NCBI GenBank assembly: GCA_900543815.1
Contig: UQST01000030.1
Coordinates: 1-32,035 of the forward strand
Direction of reading: 5' to 3'
Length of the DNA stretch: 32,035 nt
From: an uncultured Prevotellaceae bacterium
Lineage (GTDB): Bacteria > Bacteroidota > Bacteroidia > Bacteroidales > Bacteroidaceae
A program made the position numbers and the translations under genes. This document shows, piece after piece, positions 22,019 through 30,879 of this stretch. The notes beneath the pieces were generated by a model, which searched no databases, was not told the DNA's origin, and saw only the letters and a program-made list of their open reading frames with translations. How positions within the stretch are numbered: position 1 is the first letter of the stretch; each line of letters opens with the position of its first letter.

Positions 22019-23509
22019 TCATTCTCCCTTCTCCAGCAGTTCGGGCAGTTTCACTTCGTATCCCAGGGGGATATTGTCGGGGTTGGGGAACTGGTTGAGT
22101 ACCTTGATATACTCCACGATAGTCTTGTCTCCATACTCTTGACGCGCCATTCTGTAGAGGTTGTCACCGCGCTGCATGGTGCGGGTTTTGCGCACGCCCG
22201 TTATCAGATACTTTCCTCCCTCCACTTGTGGGAAGTTTTTGGCAGCATTCAGCAGTTTGCTCCTGTCAGCAGGCTTCTGCTTTGGCTGCTCCTGTCTGGC
22301 AGGTTTCTGTATTCCCGTCTCGGGTTTGCTTGCTTGGGCGGAGGCGGGAGCAGTGGCAGCCTGAGCATCCTGCTTGCTGCTCTCTGCGGGCTTCTCGCTT
22401 GGCTTCTCAACTGCCTTCTCGCTTGGAGTCTCTGTAGTTTGAGCGGGCTGTGTGGCTTCTGCTTGGGCGGCGGCAGGCGCAGGCTTCTGCTCAGGTGCAA
22501 CTTTGGCAGGAATCTCCGTTCCGTCTTCGGCGGGCGGCAGACAGAGCCAGCTCATGTTTATCAGTCTCAGATAGCCGGCCATGTAGCATGACAGCATCAG
22601 CAGCAGAACCACCAGTGTGAGGAAGAGTGTGCGCCAGATGTTGTGTCCGCTATTGGGTACAACGGTAGCCTCGGCCTTTTCCGTTGGGACGGCAGGCGCA
22701 GGCACAGCATGCTTCTCCTGTGCCTCTTCGGGCTTGGCTTCTGCCTGTGGTTGGGGGGCAGTCACGATGGGAGCAACTTCCACTGGCTCCTTGCCGGCAG
22801 CCTCTTCGCTCTTCTCCTCAGCTGCAGGAGCGGTAGGCTCGGGTTGCTCTGGAGTTCCGGGTTCTGGAACAATGGCTGTAGCCGGCTCCTCCTCCTGTGT
22901 CTCTGGCTCTTCTTCCTGCGCTTCGGACTCTTCCGCAGGAGCAGGAGCAATGGCTGTTTCCTCGGTGGGAGCGGCAGGAGTGGCGGGTGCAGCATAAGGC
23001 GAAGGTGCATTGCCAGCCTCGGGTTCTGCGGCAGCAGGTTCCTCTGGCTTGGCTTCGGGGTCGCTGGCAGCTGGTGCAGGTTCGGAAGAAACGGCGATGG
23101 GAGGCACCTCGTCATCAGCCTCTTCGTCGGCATCCGATGCGGGATATTTGCGGTCGATGCGCTCCATATCCTCGGCGGTAATGCCCTCGTTGAGTATTAC
23201 CGTCTGGAAGTCAGCGAAAGGTTTGTTGACCAACTCCTTGAGCGCAGTGTCGGGCAGAAAGCCTATCTTGGCGTGTCCGGAGATGATGAAGCGCTCGCCT
23301 GTGTTGACGTTTACGCTCTCGCGCTCCTGCACCTCCACCATCTTGAAGGTGCCCAAAGCCTTCACCTTGACCGACTTTTCCTCCTTGATTTCCTTGCCCA
23401 GGGTGTCGAAGAATGCGCGCACAAACGCATCGGCGTCCTTGCGCTGCATACCTGTGCGTGTAGCCAGTTCGGCTGCCAGGTCTTGCCAGTTTATCTTGTT
23501 TCCTGTCAT
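22019..23509 (-). CDS. HU-domain protein with transmembrane helix and LysM-like domain
   Basis: This protein has 496 residues. Residues 1-97 are an HU/IHF-type DNA-binding fold (LAAELATRTGMQRKDADAFV; VKVKALGTFKMVEVQERE; arm tip NVNTGER). A Pro/Ala/Glu-rich linker (about 130-285) leads to one hydrophobic helix (292-314, WRTLFLTLVVLLLMLSCYMA). A second Ala/Pro/Lys/Gln-rich linker follows, and residues 437-491 form a LysM-like domain (TMQRGDNLYRMARQEYGDKT, then IPLGYEVKLPEL). The predicted layout is HU in the cytoplasm and LysM in the periplasm touching peptidoglycan. It overlaps the small HU gene by 4 bp. It may anchor DNA to the envelope; this is inference. Confidence 0.85.
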   Translation of the reverse strand: MTGNKINWQDLAAELATRTGMQRKDADAFVRAFFDTLGKEIKEEKSVKVKALGTFKMVEVQERESVNVNTGERFIISGHAKIGFLPDTALKELVNKPFADFQTVILNEGITAEDMERIDRKYPASDADEEADDEVPPIAVSSEPAPAASDPEAKPEEPAAAEPEAGNAPSPYAAPATPAAPTEETAIAPAPAEESEAQEEEPETQEEEPATAIVPEPGTPEQPEPTAPAAEEKSEEAAGKEPVEVAPIVTAPQPQAEAKPEEAQEKHAVPAPAVPTEKAEATVVPNSGHNIWRTLFLTLVVLLLMLSCYMAGYLRLINMSWLCLPPAEDGTEIPAKVAPEQKPAPAAAQAEATQPAQTTETPSEKAVEKPSEKPAESSKQDAQAATAPASAQASKPETGIQKPARQEQPKQKPADRSKLLNAAKNFPQVEGGKYLITGVRKTRTMQRGDNLYRMARQEYGDKTIVEYIKVLNQFPNPDNIPLGYEVKLPELLEKGE

Positions 23510-23796
23510 TCCTTTGTGGTTTTCTGGTTGACGCGCTCTTTCAGTGTCTGTGCAGGCTTGAATCCCACCACTATCTTTGGCGGAACCAGCATGCGCTGCT
23601 TGGTTTGCGGGTTGATGATGACGCGCTCCATCTTGCGCTTGACCTCAAACTGTCCGAAGCCAGATACCGTCACAGAGTCCTCTTCGGCCAGATGTGCCGA
23701 CAGGGTTGCCACCAGAGCAGCTGCGCACGAGGCGGTCTCCTTGGTCGAGAGACCGGTCTGTATGCTTAGTTCATTGATGAATTCCTTGTTGTTCAT
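23506..23796 (-). CDS. HU-family DNA-binding protein, 96 aa
   Basis: A 96-residue protein of standard HU size. The helical N-terminal half starts MNNKEFINELSIQTGLSTKE. The saddle contains SVTVSGFGQFEVKRKMERV, matching the HU pattern of a GFG turn followed by the DNA-embracing arm. The arm tip NPQTKQRMLVPPK carries the usual Asn-Pro (Pro intercalates into DNA in HU/IHF). The C-terminus VVGFKPAQTLKERVN is typical. It overlaps the start of the HU-LysM gene by 4 bp, so the two products may be made in fixed ratio and could heterodimerise. It begins 36 bp after rimO. Confidence 0.9.
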   Translation of the reverse strand: MNNKEFINELSIQTGLSTKETASCAAALVATLSAHLAEEDSVTVSGFGQFEVKRKMERVIINPQTKQRMLVPPKIVVGFKPAQTLKERVNQKTTKE

Positions 23797-23832
23797 TAGT
23801 CTTGGTGTTGAGCGTGATAAAGTGTGCGTGCG

Positions 23833-25149
23833 TCAGTTGGCAGGGCCATCCACGCAATGTCCGTAGAGTTCGAAGTCGTCGGCGCTGTCTATCCTTACCC
23901 ATTGGAACGAGCCTGTGGGCAATGCCAGACCTTCATCGGCATGGATGAGCACCTCGGGATCCACTTCGGGGGAGTCAAACTCGGTGCGTCCTACAAAGTA
24001 GTCGCCCTCCTGGCGGTCGATGATGACGCGCATGGTCTGTCCCACCTTGCTCTCCTGCACATCGGCGCTGATGGCCTGCTGCACACGCATGAGTTTGCTC
24101 AGGCGTGCGTCCTTGACCTCCTGTGGAATATCGTCTTGATAGTGGAGGGCGCTGTAGGTGCCTTCCTCCTCGCTGTAGGCGAATGCTCCCATACGCTCGA
24201 AGCGTGCCCACTTGACAAAGTCGATGAGCTGCTTGAAGTCCTCTTCCGTCTCGCCGGGATGGCCCACCATGAGCGTGGTGCGGATGTGTATGCCGGGCAC
24301 CTCAGCGCGCAACTTCTCTATCAGCTCATAGGTCTGCTGGCTGTTGACGTGCCTGTGCATGGCACTCAGCACGTTGTCGGCGCAGTGTTGCAGGGCGATG
24401 TCGAGATAGCGGCATATATTATTATGTTCGCGCATGACGCGCAAGAGCTCCATGGGGAAGTCGGTGGGGTAGGCATAGTGCAGGCGCACCCATTCCACTC
24501 CCGGCACTTCGGCGATGGCCTCCACCAGTTGTGCGATGCGTCGCTCATGGTACAGATCCACCCCATAGTAGGTGAGTTCCTGTGCGATGACCTGGAACTC
24601 CTTCACCCCCTGCTCCACCAGCGAGCGCACCTCCTGCAGTATATCCTCCATGGGGCGGCTGCGATGGCGGCCTGTGATGATGGGAATGGCGCAATAGGAG
24701 CAGTGGCGGTCGCATCCCTCTGATATCTTGAGATAGGCGTAGTGGGATGGGGTGGTGAGGTGCCTCTCATCGGCACACTCGGGGTGATACTGCTTGCCCA
24801 GTTCGGCGAGCAGTTCGGTCCAGTTGAACTTCCCATAGAAGTGATCCACCTCGGGTAGTTCGCTCTCCAGGTCGGCCAGATAGCGTTCCGAGAGGCAGCC
24901 CATCACGTAGAGTTTCTTGAGCAGCCCTTTGCGCTTGCGCTCGCCCAACTCCAGAATCATGTTGATGCTCTCCTCCTTGGCGTCACCTATGAAGCCGCAG
25001 GTGTTCACCACGGCTATCTCCCCTCGTGGGTCGTCGCTGTCGTGTGTCACCTTGTATCCGCTGAGTTCCAGTTGCCGCATGAGTCTCTCGCTATCCACAA
25101 GGTTCTTGCTGCATCCCAGCGTGATGATGTCTATTGTGTTCTTTCTCAT
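23833..25149 (-). CDS. rimO: Ribosomal protein S12 methylthiotransferase RimO
   Basis: The start at 25147-25149 (MRKNTIDIITLGCSKNLVDS) gives 438 residues; longer versions add low-quality sequence. The N-terminal UPF0004 domain has Cys13, Cys51 (VVNTCGF) and Cys85 (VMGCLSERY) for the auxiliary iron-sulfur cluster. The radical-SAM motif CDRHCSYC gives Cys146, Cys150 and Cys153. A TRAM domain forms the C-terminus (about 375-438, VIIDRQEGDYFVGRTEFDSP). The enzyme adds a methylthio group to the conserved Asp of ribosomal protein S12. LGCSKNLVDSE separates RimO from MiaB. It is transcribed after ftsY with a 163-bp gap in which no promoter element was found. Confidence 0.95.
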   Translation of the reverse strand: MRKNTIDIITLGCSKNLVDSERLMRQLELSGYKVTHDSDDPRGEIAVVNTCGFIGDAKEESINMILELGERKRKGLLKKLYVMGCLSERYLADLESELPEVDHFYGKFNWTELLAELGKQYHPECADERHLTTPSHYAYLKISEGCDRHCSYCAIPIITGRHRSRPMEDILQEVRSLVEQGVKEFQVIAQELTYYGVDLYHERRIAQLVEAIAEVPGVEWVRLHYAYPTDFPMELLRVMREHNNICRYLDIALQHCADNVLSAMHRHVNSQQTYELIEKLRAEVPGIHIRTTLMVGHPGETEEDFKQLIDFVKWARFERMGAFAYSEEEGTYSALHYQDDIPQEVKDARLSKLMRVQQAISADVQESKVGQTMRVIIDRQEGDYFVGRTEFDSPEVDPEVLIHADEGLALPTGSFQWVRIDSADDFELYGHCVDGPAN

Positions 25150-25312
25150 TGTCTTCTGTTGTCCGTCGGCCTTTGGTGGCCGTTTGGCAGCCCTTGTCCA
25201 GAGTTGCCTTTGCGCTTCTGCTGTCAGTCTGTGCGCCTTTGTTCTGGGCTTCGATGAAGCTCTTGCTGGCGTGAGGCGGCGGCAGGGTGCTTGCTGAAGT
25301 GTGGTGGTCGGG

Positions 25313-26266
25313 TCAGGCCTTGAAGAGTGAATCCACAAACTCCTTCCTGTCGAAGGGCTGCAGATCCTCCATGCCCTCACCCAGTCCGATGTATCGCACG
25401 GGGATGTTGAACTGGTGGCTCACTCCGATGACCACGCCGCCTTTGGCCGAACCATCCAGTTTGGTGATGGCCATACCCGTCACCTCGGTGGCAGCCGTGA
25501 ACTGCTTGGCCTGCTCGAAGGCGTTCTGTCCGGTGCTGCCATCGAGCACCAGCAGCACCTCGTGCGGAGCGTCGGGTATCTGCTTCTGCATCACTCGCTT
25601 TATCTTGGTGAGTTCGTCCATCAGACCCTTCTTGTTGTGCAGTCGGCCGGCGGTGTCTATCAGCACCACATCAGCATCATTGGCAATGGCGCTGGCCAGA
25701 GTGTCATAAGCTACGCTGGCGGGATCGCTGCCCATGTTCTGCTTCACCACGGGCACTCCCACGCGCTCGCCCCAGATGCAGAGCTGCTCCACGGCGGCAG
25801 CACGGAAGGTGTCGGCTGCACCCAGATACACCTTCAGGCCGGCCTTCTTGAACTGGTAGGCCAGTTTGCCTATCGTGGTGGTCTTGCCCACACCATTGAC
25901 GCCCACCACCATCACCACGTAGGGTTTCTTGCCCTGTGGGATGGCAAACGAGCTCTCGTCATGCGCACCCGTTTCGGTGAGCATCTGCACTATCTCGTCG
26001 CGCAGCACGCTGTTCAGTTCGGCTGTTGTCACGTACTTGTCACGTGCCACACGCTCTTCTATGCGGTGTATGATGTCCAGTGTGGTCTCCACACCCACGT
26101 CGCTTGTCACCAGAGTCTCCTCCAGGTTGTCGAGCACTTCGTCATCCACCCGCGACTTTCCCACGATGGCACGCGAGAGTTTGCCCAGAAAACTCTGCTT
26201 TGTTTTCTCCAGCCCCTGGTCGAGCACCTCCTTTTTCTCGCGAGAAAAGAAACTAAAGATTCCCAT
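25313..26266 (-). CDS. ftsY: Signal recognition particle receptor FtsY
   Basis: The start at 26264-26266 (MGIFSFFSREKKEVLDQG) gives 317 residues. That is a short FtsY with a minimal N-terminal extension instead of the long acidic A domain seen in E. coli. The N domain helices span about 15-100. The G domain has GVNGVGKTT (122-130), DTFRAAA (152-158), DTAGR (204-208) and TKLDGSAKGG (268-277). It receives signal-recognition-particle-bound ribosomes at the membrane and hydrolyses GTP together with Ffh. It lies first in an apparent ftsY-rimO-HU-HU/LysM unit, with its own promoter element just upstream. Confidence 0.95.
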   Translation of the reverse strand: MGIFSFFSREKKEVLDQGLEKTKQSFLGKLSRAIVGKSRVDDEVLDNLEETLVTSDVGVETTLDIIHRIEERVARDKYVTTAELNSVLRDEIVQMLTETGAHDESSFAIPQGKKPYVVMVVGVNGVGKTTTIGKLAYQFKKAGLKVYLGAADTFRAAAVEQLCIWGERVGVPVVKQNMGSDPASVAYDTLASAIANDADVVLIDTAGRLHNKKGLMDELTKIKRVMQKQIPDAPHEVLLVLDGSTGQNAFEQAKQFTAATEVTGMAITKLDGSAKGGVVIGVSHQFNIPVRYIGLGEGMEDLQPFDRKEFVDSLFKA

Positions 26267-26295
26267 TCTTGTATGTTTGTGTGTGTTACAAAGTG

Positions 26296-26303
26296 CAAAG
26301 GTA
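26296..26303 (-). promoter_or_regulatory. Promoter -7 element for ftsY
   Basis: TACCTTTG on the minus strand (26296-26303) matches TAnnTTTG, about 30 bp ahead of the ftsY start. No TTTG-type -33 element is found at 19-21 bp. The same strand later shows GCACTTTG nearer the start, which lacks the TA. Confidence 0.6.
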
Positions 26304-26486
26304 ACGAAAAATATGAATATTGTGAAGAAAAAAGCACTTTCGCTCTCACTTTCCTGCTCCTTGATGGCCTGAAACGCGCAGCGAACTGCCATTTGAATGG
26401 GCTGTGAGGCGAGATTGGCATGAGAACGTTTGGCGGTGTTTTCCTGACAGGTGGGGAGATGAAAGAACCATTTTCGTGTTTTAGTC

Positions 26487-26574
26487 GCACCCTGCTGCAT
26501 GTGCCATCGCAGCGTGCTGCATCCGCCATTGCAGCGCGTTGCGTTGCCCGATGCAGCACGCTGCGTTTTCCTGG
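26487..26574. repeat. Four intergenic 22-bp repeats with palindromic core
   Basis: Units start at 26487, 26509, 26531 and 26553. The shared core is GCAGCGYGCTGC, followed by RT, a few variable bases and CCAT. Copies 2 and 4 have mutually complementary cores, making GCAGCGTGCTGCATC (26509-26523) and GATGCAGCACGCTGC (26550-26564) a perfect 15-bp inverted pair with a 26-nt loop. The same core and spacing occur inside the sensor-kinase gene at 12523-12588. Confidence 0.65.
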
Positions 26575-26734
26575 ACAGAATGGCGTATCTTCTCTTTTGG
26601 TGGGTTCCGAGGAGGTGAAGAGCGGATTCTGTGAGTTTTCGCAGTCGGGTTTTTGAATCAGAAAAAGCTCCTGGTCAGATTTCCCCGGCCTTTTCCCTCC
26701 TTTCTCTTAAAAAGGCTCAATAAGTTTGTCCTGC

Positions 26735-26746
26735 CCGAATATTCGG
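26735..26746. promoter_or_regulatory. 12-bp perfect palindrome upstream of the AlbA_2 gene promoter
   Basis: CCGAATATTCGG lies 12 bp upstream of the -33 element of the following promoter. Its size and place suit an activator or repressor site. No regulator can be named. Confidence 0.35.
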
Positions 26747-26758
26747 TCGCTCAGTACG

Positions 26759-26788
26759 TTGATATTTCCCCAGAATTGTGTAACTTTG
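26759..26788 (+). promoter_or_regulatory. Bacteroidota-type promoter of the AlbA_2 gene
   Basis: A -33 TTG (26759-26761) and a -7 TAACTTTG (26781-26788) are separated by 19 bp, close to the Bacteroidota consensus. Transcription would start near 26795, so an ATG at 26790 cannot serve as start, and the ATG at 26862 is favoured. Confidence 0.7.
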
Positions 26789-26861
26789 TATGCCTCATGC
26801 CCCTTCTGGCTTATGGAGAGGCTGCATGAGCACCATTTTCATTTCATCAAACTATACAGAC

Positions 26862-29800
26862 ATGGCACAAAAACTTTATCAGAAAGGCAAGTTCTACATG
26901 CTGCCTATCAAGGAAATCCGAAACGAGGGAAGCGACTCGTTTTTTATTGTAAATGCTAACGATAGGGAATACGCCATCAGGCTATTCGGTTTCCAACGGA
27001 CTGACCAGGCCGTGCTGGAAATGACGGAGTTGCCGTGCATGGTGAAGGATGTGCATGGCGACAGTATTGTCTTTGTGCAGAATTTCGCCCGCATGTTTGC
27101 CGAGAAGTACATCTCGGGCAAGATATACCCCTTTGTGGTCAGGGAAGAAACCAATAGTCCGCAACCCGACACCAGGTATTATGATGTGAGGGATACACAA
27201 GGTATTCCTTTCAGACTAAGGTGCAATAGGGAAACGCTGCTGGTGCCGGGCCAGAGGATAAGTTGTCTGGTGACAAGGCCGTCGCGCGACAGGATGCTGC
27301 TCACGCTGGAAAAGGAACAGAGCAAGGCGGCTGTCAAAAGCATCACACCCGACGAACTCTTCTGTCACGTGGGGCTGGAGGGGGCAGTGGCACGCTTCAT
27401 CCTGCGCGGATTTGCACGCGAAGAACGGTTGGCCGAAGCAAGGGCTTGTTACCGTCAGGGACAGGCCGAATGGGTGGTGAAGGCTGTGACGGCCATCCCA
27501 GGCGTGGAGACTTGGCACAATCTGACCAATGGAAACAGAGGCCGGCTGATAGATGCACTCTACAGGATAGGGCTCTATCTGCTTGAGGATTCCGATTACC
27601 TGCTGCAGTTCAGCGAGTCGGACCGCGAGAACTATCAGCAGTGGATAGCCGACCGCGTGTCGGTGGCAGAGACCTATCGCAAGTGTCTGGCGCTGATAAA
27701 GGAAGGCCGCTGCGGCGAGGAGACCGATGCCATACTGAGGAAAATCAAGAGTTCGGGCTACATCTACCACCCTCATCGCAGGATGCAACTGCTCATCGCC
27801 ATGTTCTCCATGCAGCCCGATCTGCTGGAGGAGAAGATAGACTCCATCCTCGACCTGGTGCAGGCTTGCGCCAAGGACTGGAAGCAACCATCCTTCTATG
27901 ATGCCTTCTCCAGTTTCCTGCGTTTCTATATCATGTCCAACAGAGAGAAGGCCAACCGCATAGCCATCATTGGCAACAGCCAGAGCCGCAGCCTGTTGGG
28001 CCGTATGGTGCGCTCCATCAGTTTCCTCTTGCTGATGACCGACGGCAAGGAGCCTAATGCCCAGCTCTATCGCTCGATGCTCTATCATTACCTGTCATTC
28101 GTTCGTGCCAGTTCGCCACTGGAGCGCGACAGCACACACCGAGGATTGGCTGAGACCCTTGTGGAGCGTGCGCTCAACGCGCTGCTGCTCTCACAGGAGC
28201 GTATGCTCGACTTCAACTGGAACAGGGACTTCGGCAACACGGAGATACTGGCCTATCAGATGGCCAACAGCAAGACGGAGAGCACCACCTTCCTGACACG
28301 CTCCTATGAAGCACAAAACGTGAGGTTCACGGTGAGCGCCGACGGTATCACCATCTCGCGCACCATGGCGGCCGAAAAGGAGAGGAACATCCTGCCGCAG
28401 GGGTTCCCGGGCTGGCACGACCTGCAGATATTCCTCGACTCGCCTGCCAAGTACAGTATAGGTGCCCAGTGCAAGAGCTTGCGCCGATGGAAAACCTACT
28501 GGAACGATGTGGAGCAGGGGCTCTTTGAGGAGCGGACCAATGTAAAGAAGAAGAAACTGAAGAAGATAGCACCCGAGGTGGGAACCGATGTCATCGTGAG
28601 GGTGCTGTGGAAGGATGAGTCGCGTCCGGGCCGTTACTATTGCCGCATAGAGGATATGCTCTACGAAGGCGAAGGCTGGATAGACACCTATCTGAGGGGT
28701 GGCTCTACGGGCATGTTCCACTACGACCCGAAGTTCGACATCGACAGCTTCTTCGAGGACGGGCGTCCGCTGCTCTTCAAAGTGCGCGTCAATGCCTTGG
28801 GCAGTCCCAACGAGGAGCGCCGCACCTACACCTTCGACTGTATGTCCTATCTCGATGAGATGATCAGGCAGCAGGCCGAGTACGGCGAAGAGTCAGACTG
28901 CATCATCTTCCATATCGACGAGAGAAATCATGTGTTCTGTGCCGTGTCGGAATACGGATACGGCATCTTCCTGCCTGTCACCGAGGACAATGCCAACTGT
29001 CAGGTGGGCGATTCGGTGAAGGTGAGGCTCACCGACGGCACACGTCCCAACTCGATGCAGGGCATTATAATAGGTGTGGCCGACAATTTGGTGGATGTGC
29101 GCAAGGCTGCCACCGAGGTGTTTCGCGATTATGCCGAGGAGGAACCCTATGAGGAGACAGCCGAGGAACTGGAGGAAGAGGCAATGGCGGTGTCGGAAGA
29201 CCTGTTCGACATCAGCTATATGCGCGAAATCATCAATATCGTAGATCACAAGGCGGTGCTCGAGACCGACAATATCAAGGCGTTTGCCTTCCTTTCCATT
29301 GGCCACATACTCTCACGCATGACGGGTGACCAGGCTATGATGGACTATCTGGAGCAGCGTCAGCGCCTCCTGTGTGTATTGGACGATTATGGTGCCAACG
29401 GCAGGGTAGATGACGAGGAACTGCAGGTGTTGGGCAACAACAACTCTGACATGGCCGAGAAGTACCCGCTGCTGAAGCAGAGGCTCAACGAGGTGAAGAT
29501 TGTCAATTGCTTTGGAATGGCAGAGAGGAACGCTTTCCTGTGGGAGATGTGCACCACCTATGAGCATGACCATATACTGGCCAGGCTGTCACGCTTGATG
29601 CTGAGTTACAATATGGCTGAGGGTTTCGGACTGCAGGAGCACCAACAGGTGATAGTGGCAAAGATAAAGAGTCTGCTCAACATCAACGTGGAACTGCCGC
29701 GCATCTACTCTTTCGGCGAGGAAGATCAGCAGACGGAGTTCAAGACCTCCATCGTCTTCCCGCCCAACAACAGCATGAGGGAGGACATCAAGCAGCAGAC

Positions 29801-30872
29801 ATTCAACATCATGAAGGTTATCTGCGGAATGGTGAATGCCTATGGCGGAACCGTCTATCTGGGGGTCAACGATACGGGTACGGCCAAAGGACTGGTGGAG
29901 GATCTGCACTACTTCGAGGATAGTACCGACAAGTATGACCTCCACATACGCAACAGCATACGCACAGCATTGGGCGACCATGTGAATGCCTCTATCGTGG
30001 TGGAGCATCCCGATGCCGGTAAGCATTACATCTATGCCATCAAGGTGACACCCAGCAAGACACCTGTGATGCTCACGCTTGACAACAAGTTCTATCTCAG
30101 AGAGGGAACATCCACTTATCCCATTGAGCAGGATCAGCTTGCCGAGATAATGGCAGAACGCAACTTTGCCCTCTACAAGACGGAAGCAAAGGATATGGAG
30201 GCGGTGGAGATACCCGAACCGGAACCGGAGAAGAAGCCCGAGGAGGCTCCCAAGATGAAGGTGCTGAGCATGCAGGGCGACACCATAGCCACCAGTTCGC
30301 TTCGCACGAATATCACCGAGAACTGGGTGGATGGATATGGAGTGGATACTGCCTGCTACGTGCGGGTGCAGAAGCAGGGCGACTGGTGTGTGCTCGACGA
30401 TATCGAGTGGGAGGATGGCATCCTCACGCTGGCCATTCACGATGATGAGGCCGATGGCTATCTGGTGGTGGTCTATGATGACGGCAAGGTCAACAAGGTG
30501 CCCATGTCGCAGATTATCGACAAGACGCGAGGCAATACATATAAGATGTACGCGCACAAGCGTCCGCTCTTCATCACGCCAGCCCGCCGCGATGCAGCCT
30601 TGCTCACAGCCTACGAGGACGACAAGGGCAGGCAGTTTCTCCGCCTCGACGACCTCTCACGGTTGGAGGACGGAAAGATGCTCGCCGCCGGCAATATGCT
30701 CACCGATGTGGAGTTCAGCAGGCTCTTCTACTGCGAGATAGTCTCCCAGGAGTTCCACGACGACCTCCATCGCATGCACAACCTCAAGCGCAACTCGCTC
30801 GGTCAACAGGCTCTCACCAGTTACGGCACCAAGGAGCAAACTGTCCTGCAGCGCATTGGCATCGAACTATAA
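26862..30872 (+). CDS. Giant protein with OB/S1-like segments and Schlafen AlbA_2 domain
   Basis: The start ATG 26862 (MAQKLYQKGKFYMLPIKEIR) is chosen because the promoter lies at 26759-26788; ATG 26826 is the alternative. The product has 1336 residues and no signal peptide or membrane segment. Beta-rich OB/S1-like stretches are near 82-153, 573-670 and 677-743; helical regions lie between; an acidic run is near 757-780. The AlbA_2 domain (about 950-1097) has E959-F-K961 in TEFKTSIVF, then MVNAYGGTVYLGVNDTG (Gly995, Gly996, Asp1004), the pattern of Schlafen-type nucleic-acid-binding/RNase folds. A Pro/Glu linker leads to an unrecognised C-terminal 200 residues. Probably it binds RNA or DNA; enzymatic activity is unknown. 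Confidence 0.85.
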   Translation: MAQKLYQKGKFYMLPIKEIRNEGSDSFFIVNANDREYAIRLFGFQRTDQAVLEMTELPCMVKDVHGDSIVFVQNFARMFAEKYISGKIYPFVVREETNSPQPDTRYYDVRDTQGIPFRLRCNRETLLVPGQRISCLVTRPSRDRMLLTLEKEQSKAAVKSITPDELFCHVGLEGAVARFILRGFAREERLAEARACYRQGQAEWVVKAVTAIPGVETWHNLTNGNRGRLIDALYRIGLYLLEDSDYLLQFSESDRENYQQWIADRVSVAETYRKCLALIKEGRCGEETDAILRKIKSSGYIYHPHRRMQLLIAMFSMQPDLLEEKIDSILDLVQACAKDWKQPSFYDAFSSFLRFYIMSNREKANRIAIIGNSQSRSLLGRMVRSISFLLLMTDGKEPNAQLYRSMLYHYLSFVRASSPLERDSTHRGLAETLVERALNALLLSQERMLDFNWNRDFGNTEILAYQMANSKTESTTFLTRSYEAQNVRFTVSADGITISRTMAAEKERNILPQGFPGWHDLQIFLDSPAKYSIGAQCKSLRRWKTYWNDVEQGLFEERTNVKKKKLKKIAPEVGTDVIVRVLWKDESRPGRYYCRIEDMLYEGEGWIDTYLRGGSTGMFHYDPKFDIDSFFEDGRPLLFKVRVNALGSPNEERRTYTFDCMSYLDEMIRQQAEYGEESDCIIFHIDERNHVFCAVSEYGYGIFLPVTEDNANCQVGDSVKVRLTDGTRPNSMQGIIIGVADNLVDVRKAATEVFRDYAEEEPYEETAEELEEEAMAVSEDLFDISYMREIINIVDHKAVLETDNIKAFAFLSIGHILSRMTGDQAMMDYLEQRQRLLCVLDDYGANGRVDDEELQVLGNNNSDMAEKYPLLKQRLNEVKIVNCFGMAERNAFLWEMCTTYEHDHILARLSRLMLSYNMAEGFGLQEHQQVIVAKIKSLLNINVELPRIYSFGEEDQQTEFKTSIVFPPNNSMREDIKQQTFNIMKVICGMVNAYGGTVYLGVNDTGTAKGLVEDLHYFEDSTDKYDLHIRNSIRTALGDHVNASIVVEHPDAGKHYIYAIKVTPSKTPVMLTLDNKFYLREGTSTYPIEQDQLAEIMAERNFALYKTEAKDMEAVEIPEPEPEKKPEEAPKMKVLSMQGDTIATSSLRTNITENWVDGYGVDTACYVRVQKQGDWCVLDDIEWEDGILTLAIHDDEADGYLVVVYDDGKVNKVPMSQIIDKTRGNTYKMYAHKRPLFITPARRDAALLTAYEDDKGRQFLRLDDLSRLEDGKMLAAGNMLTDVEFSRLFYCEIVSQEFHDDLHRMHNLKRNSLGQQALTSYGTKEQTVLQRIGIEL

Positions 30873-30879
30873 ACAGGAA

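Larger units (their letters stand above)
26304..26780. other. Long intergenic region between ftsY and the AlbA_2 gene
   Basis: About 560 bp lie between the divergent start codons. I see no convincing gene here; short open frames have poor codon use. The region holds the ftsY promoter at its left, the 22-bp repeats (26487-26574), a 12-bp palindrome (26735-26746) and the promoter of the AlbA_2 gene. The stretches 26304-26486 and 26575-26730 show nothing recognisable. Confidence 0.6.

Noticed and set aside
22643..23866. 407-codon plus-strand open frame opposite the HU-LysM gene
   Set aside because: It is composed of Gly/Leu/Arg/Cys low-complexity sequence produced by the complement of Pro/Ala/Glu linkers; the minus strand has clear HU and LysM domains.
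25150..25312. Separate promoter for rimO in the ftsY-rimO gap
   Set aside because: No TAnnTTTG element is found on the minus strand in the gap; co-transcription with ftsY is the simpler view.
26487..26574. CRISPR array
   Set aside because: The period of 22 bp leaves no room for spacers, the units are imperfect and contiguous, and no cas gene is in the window.
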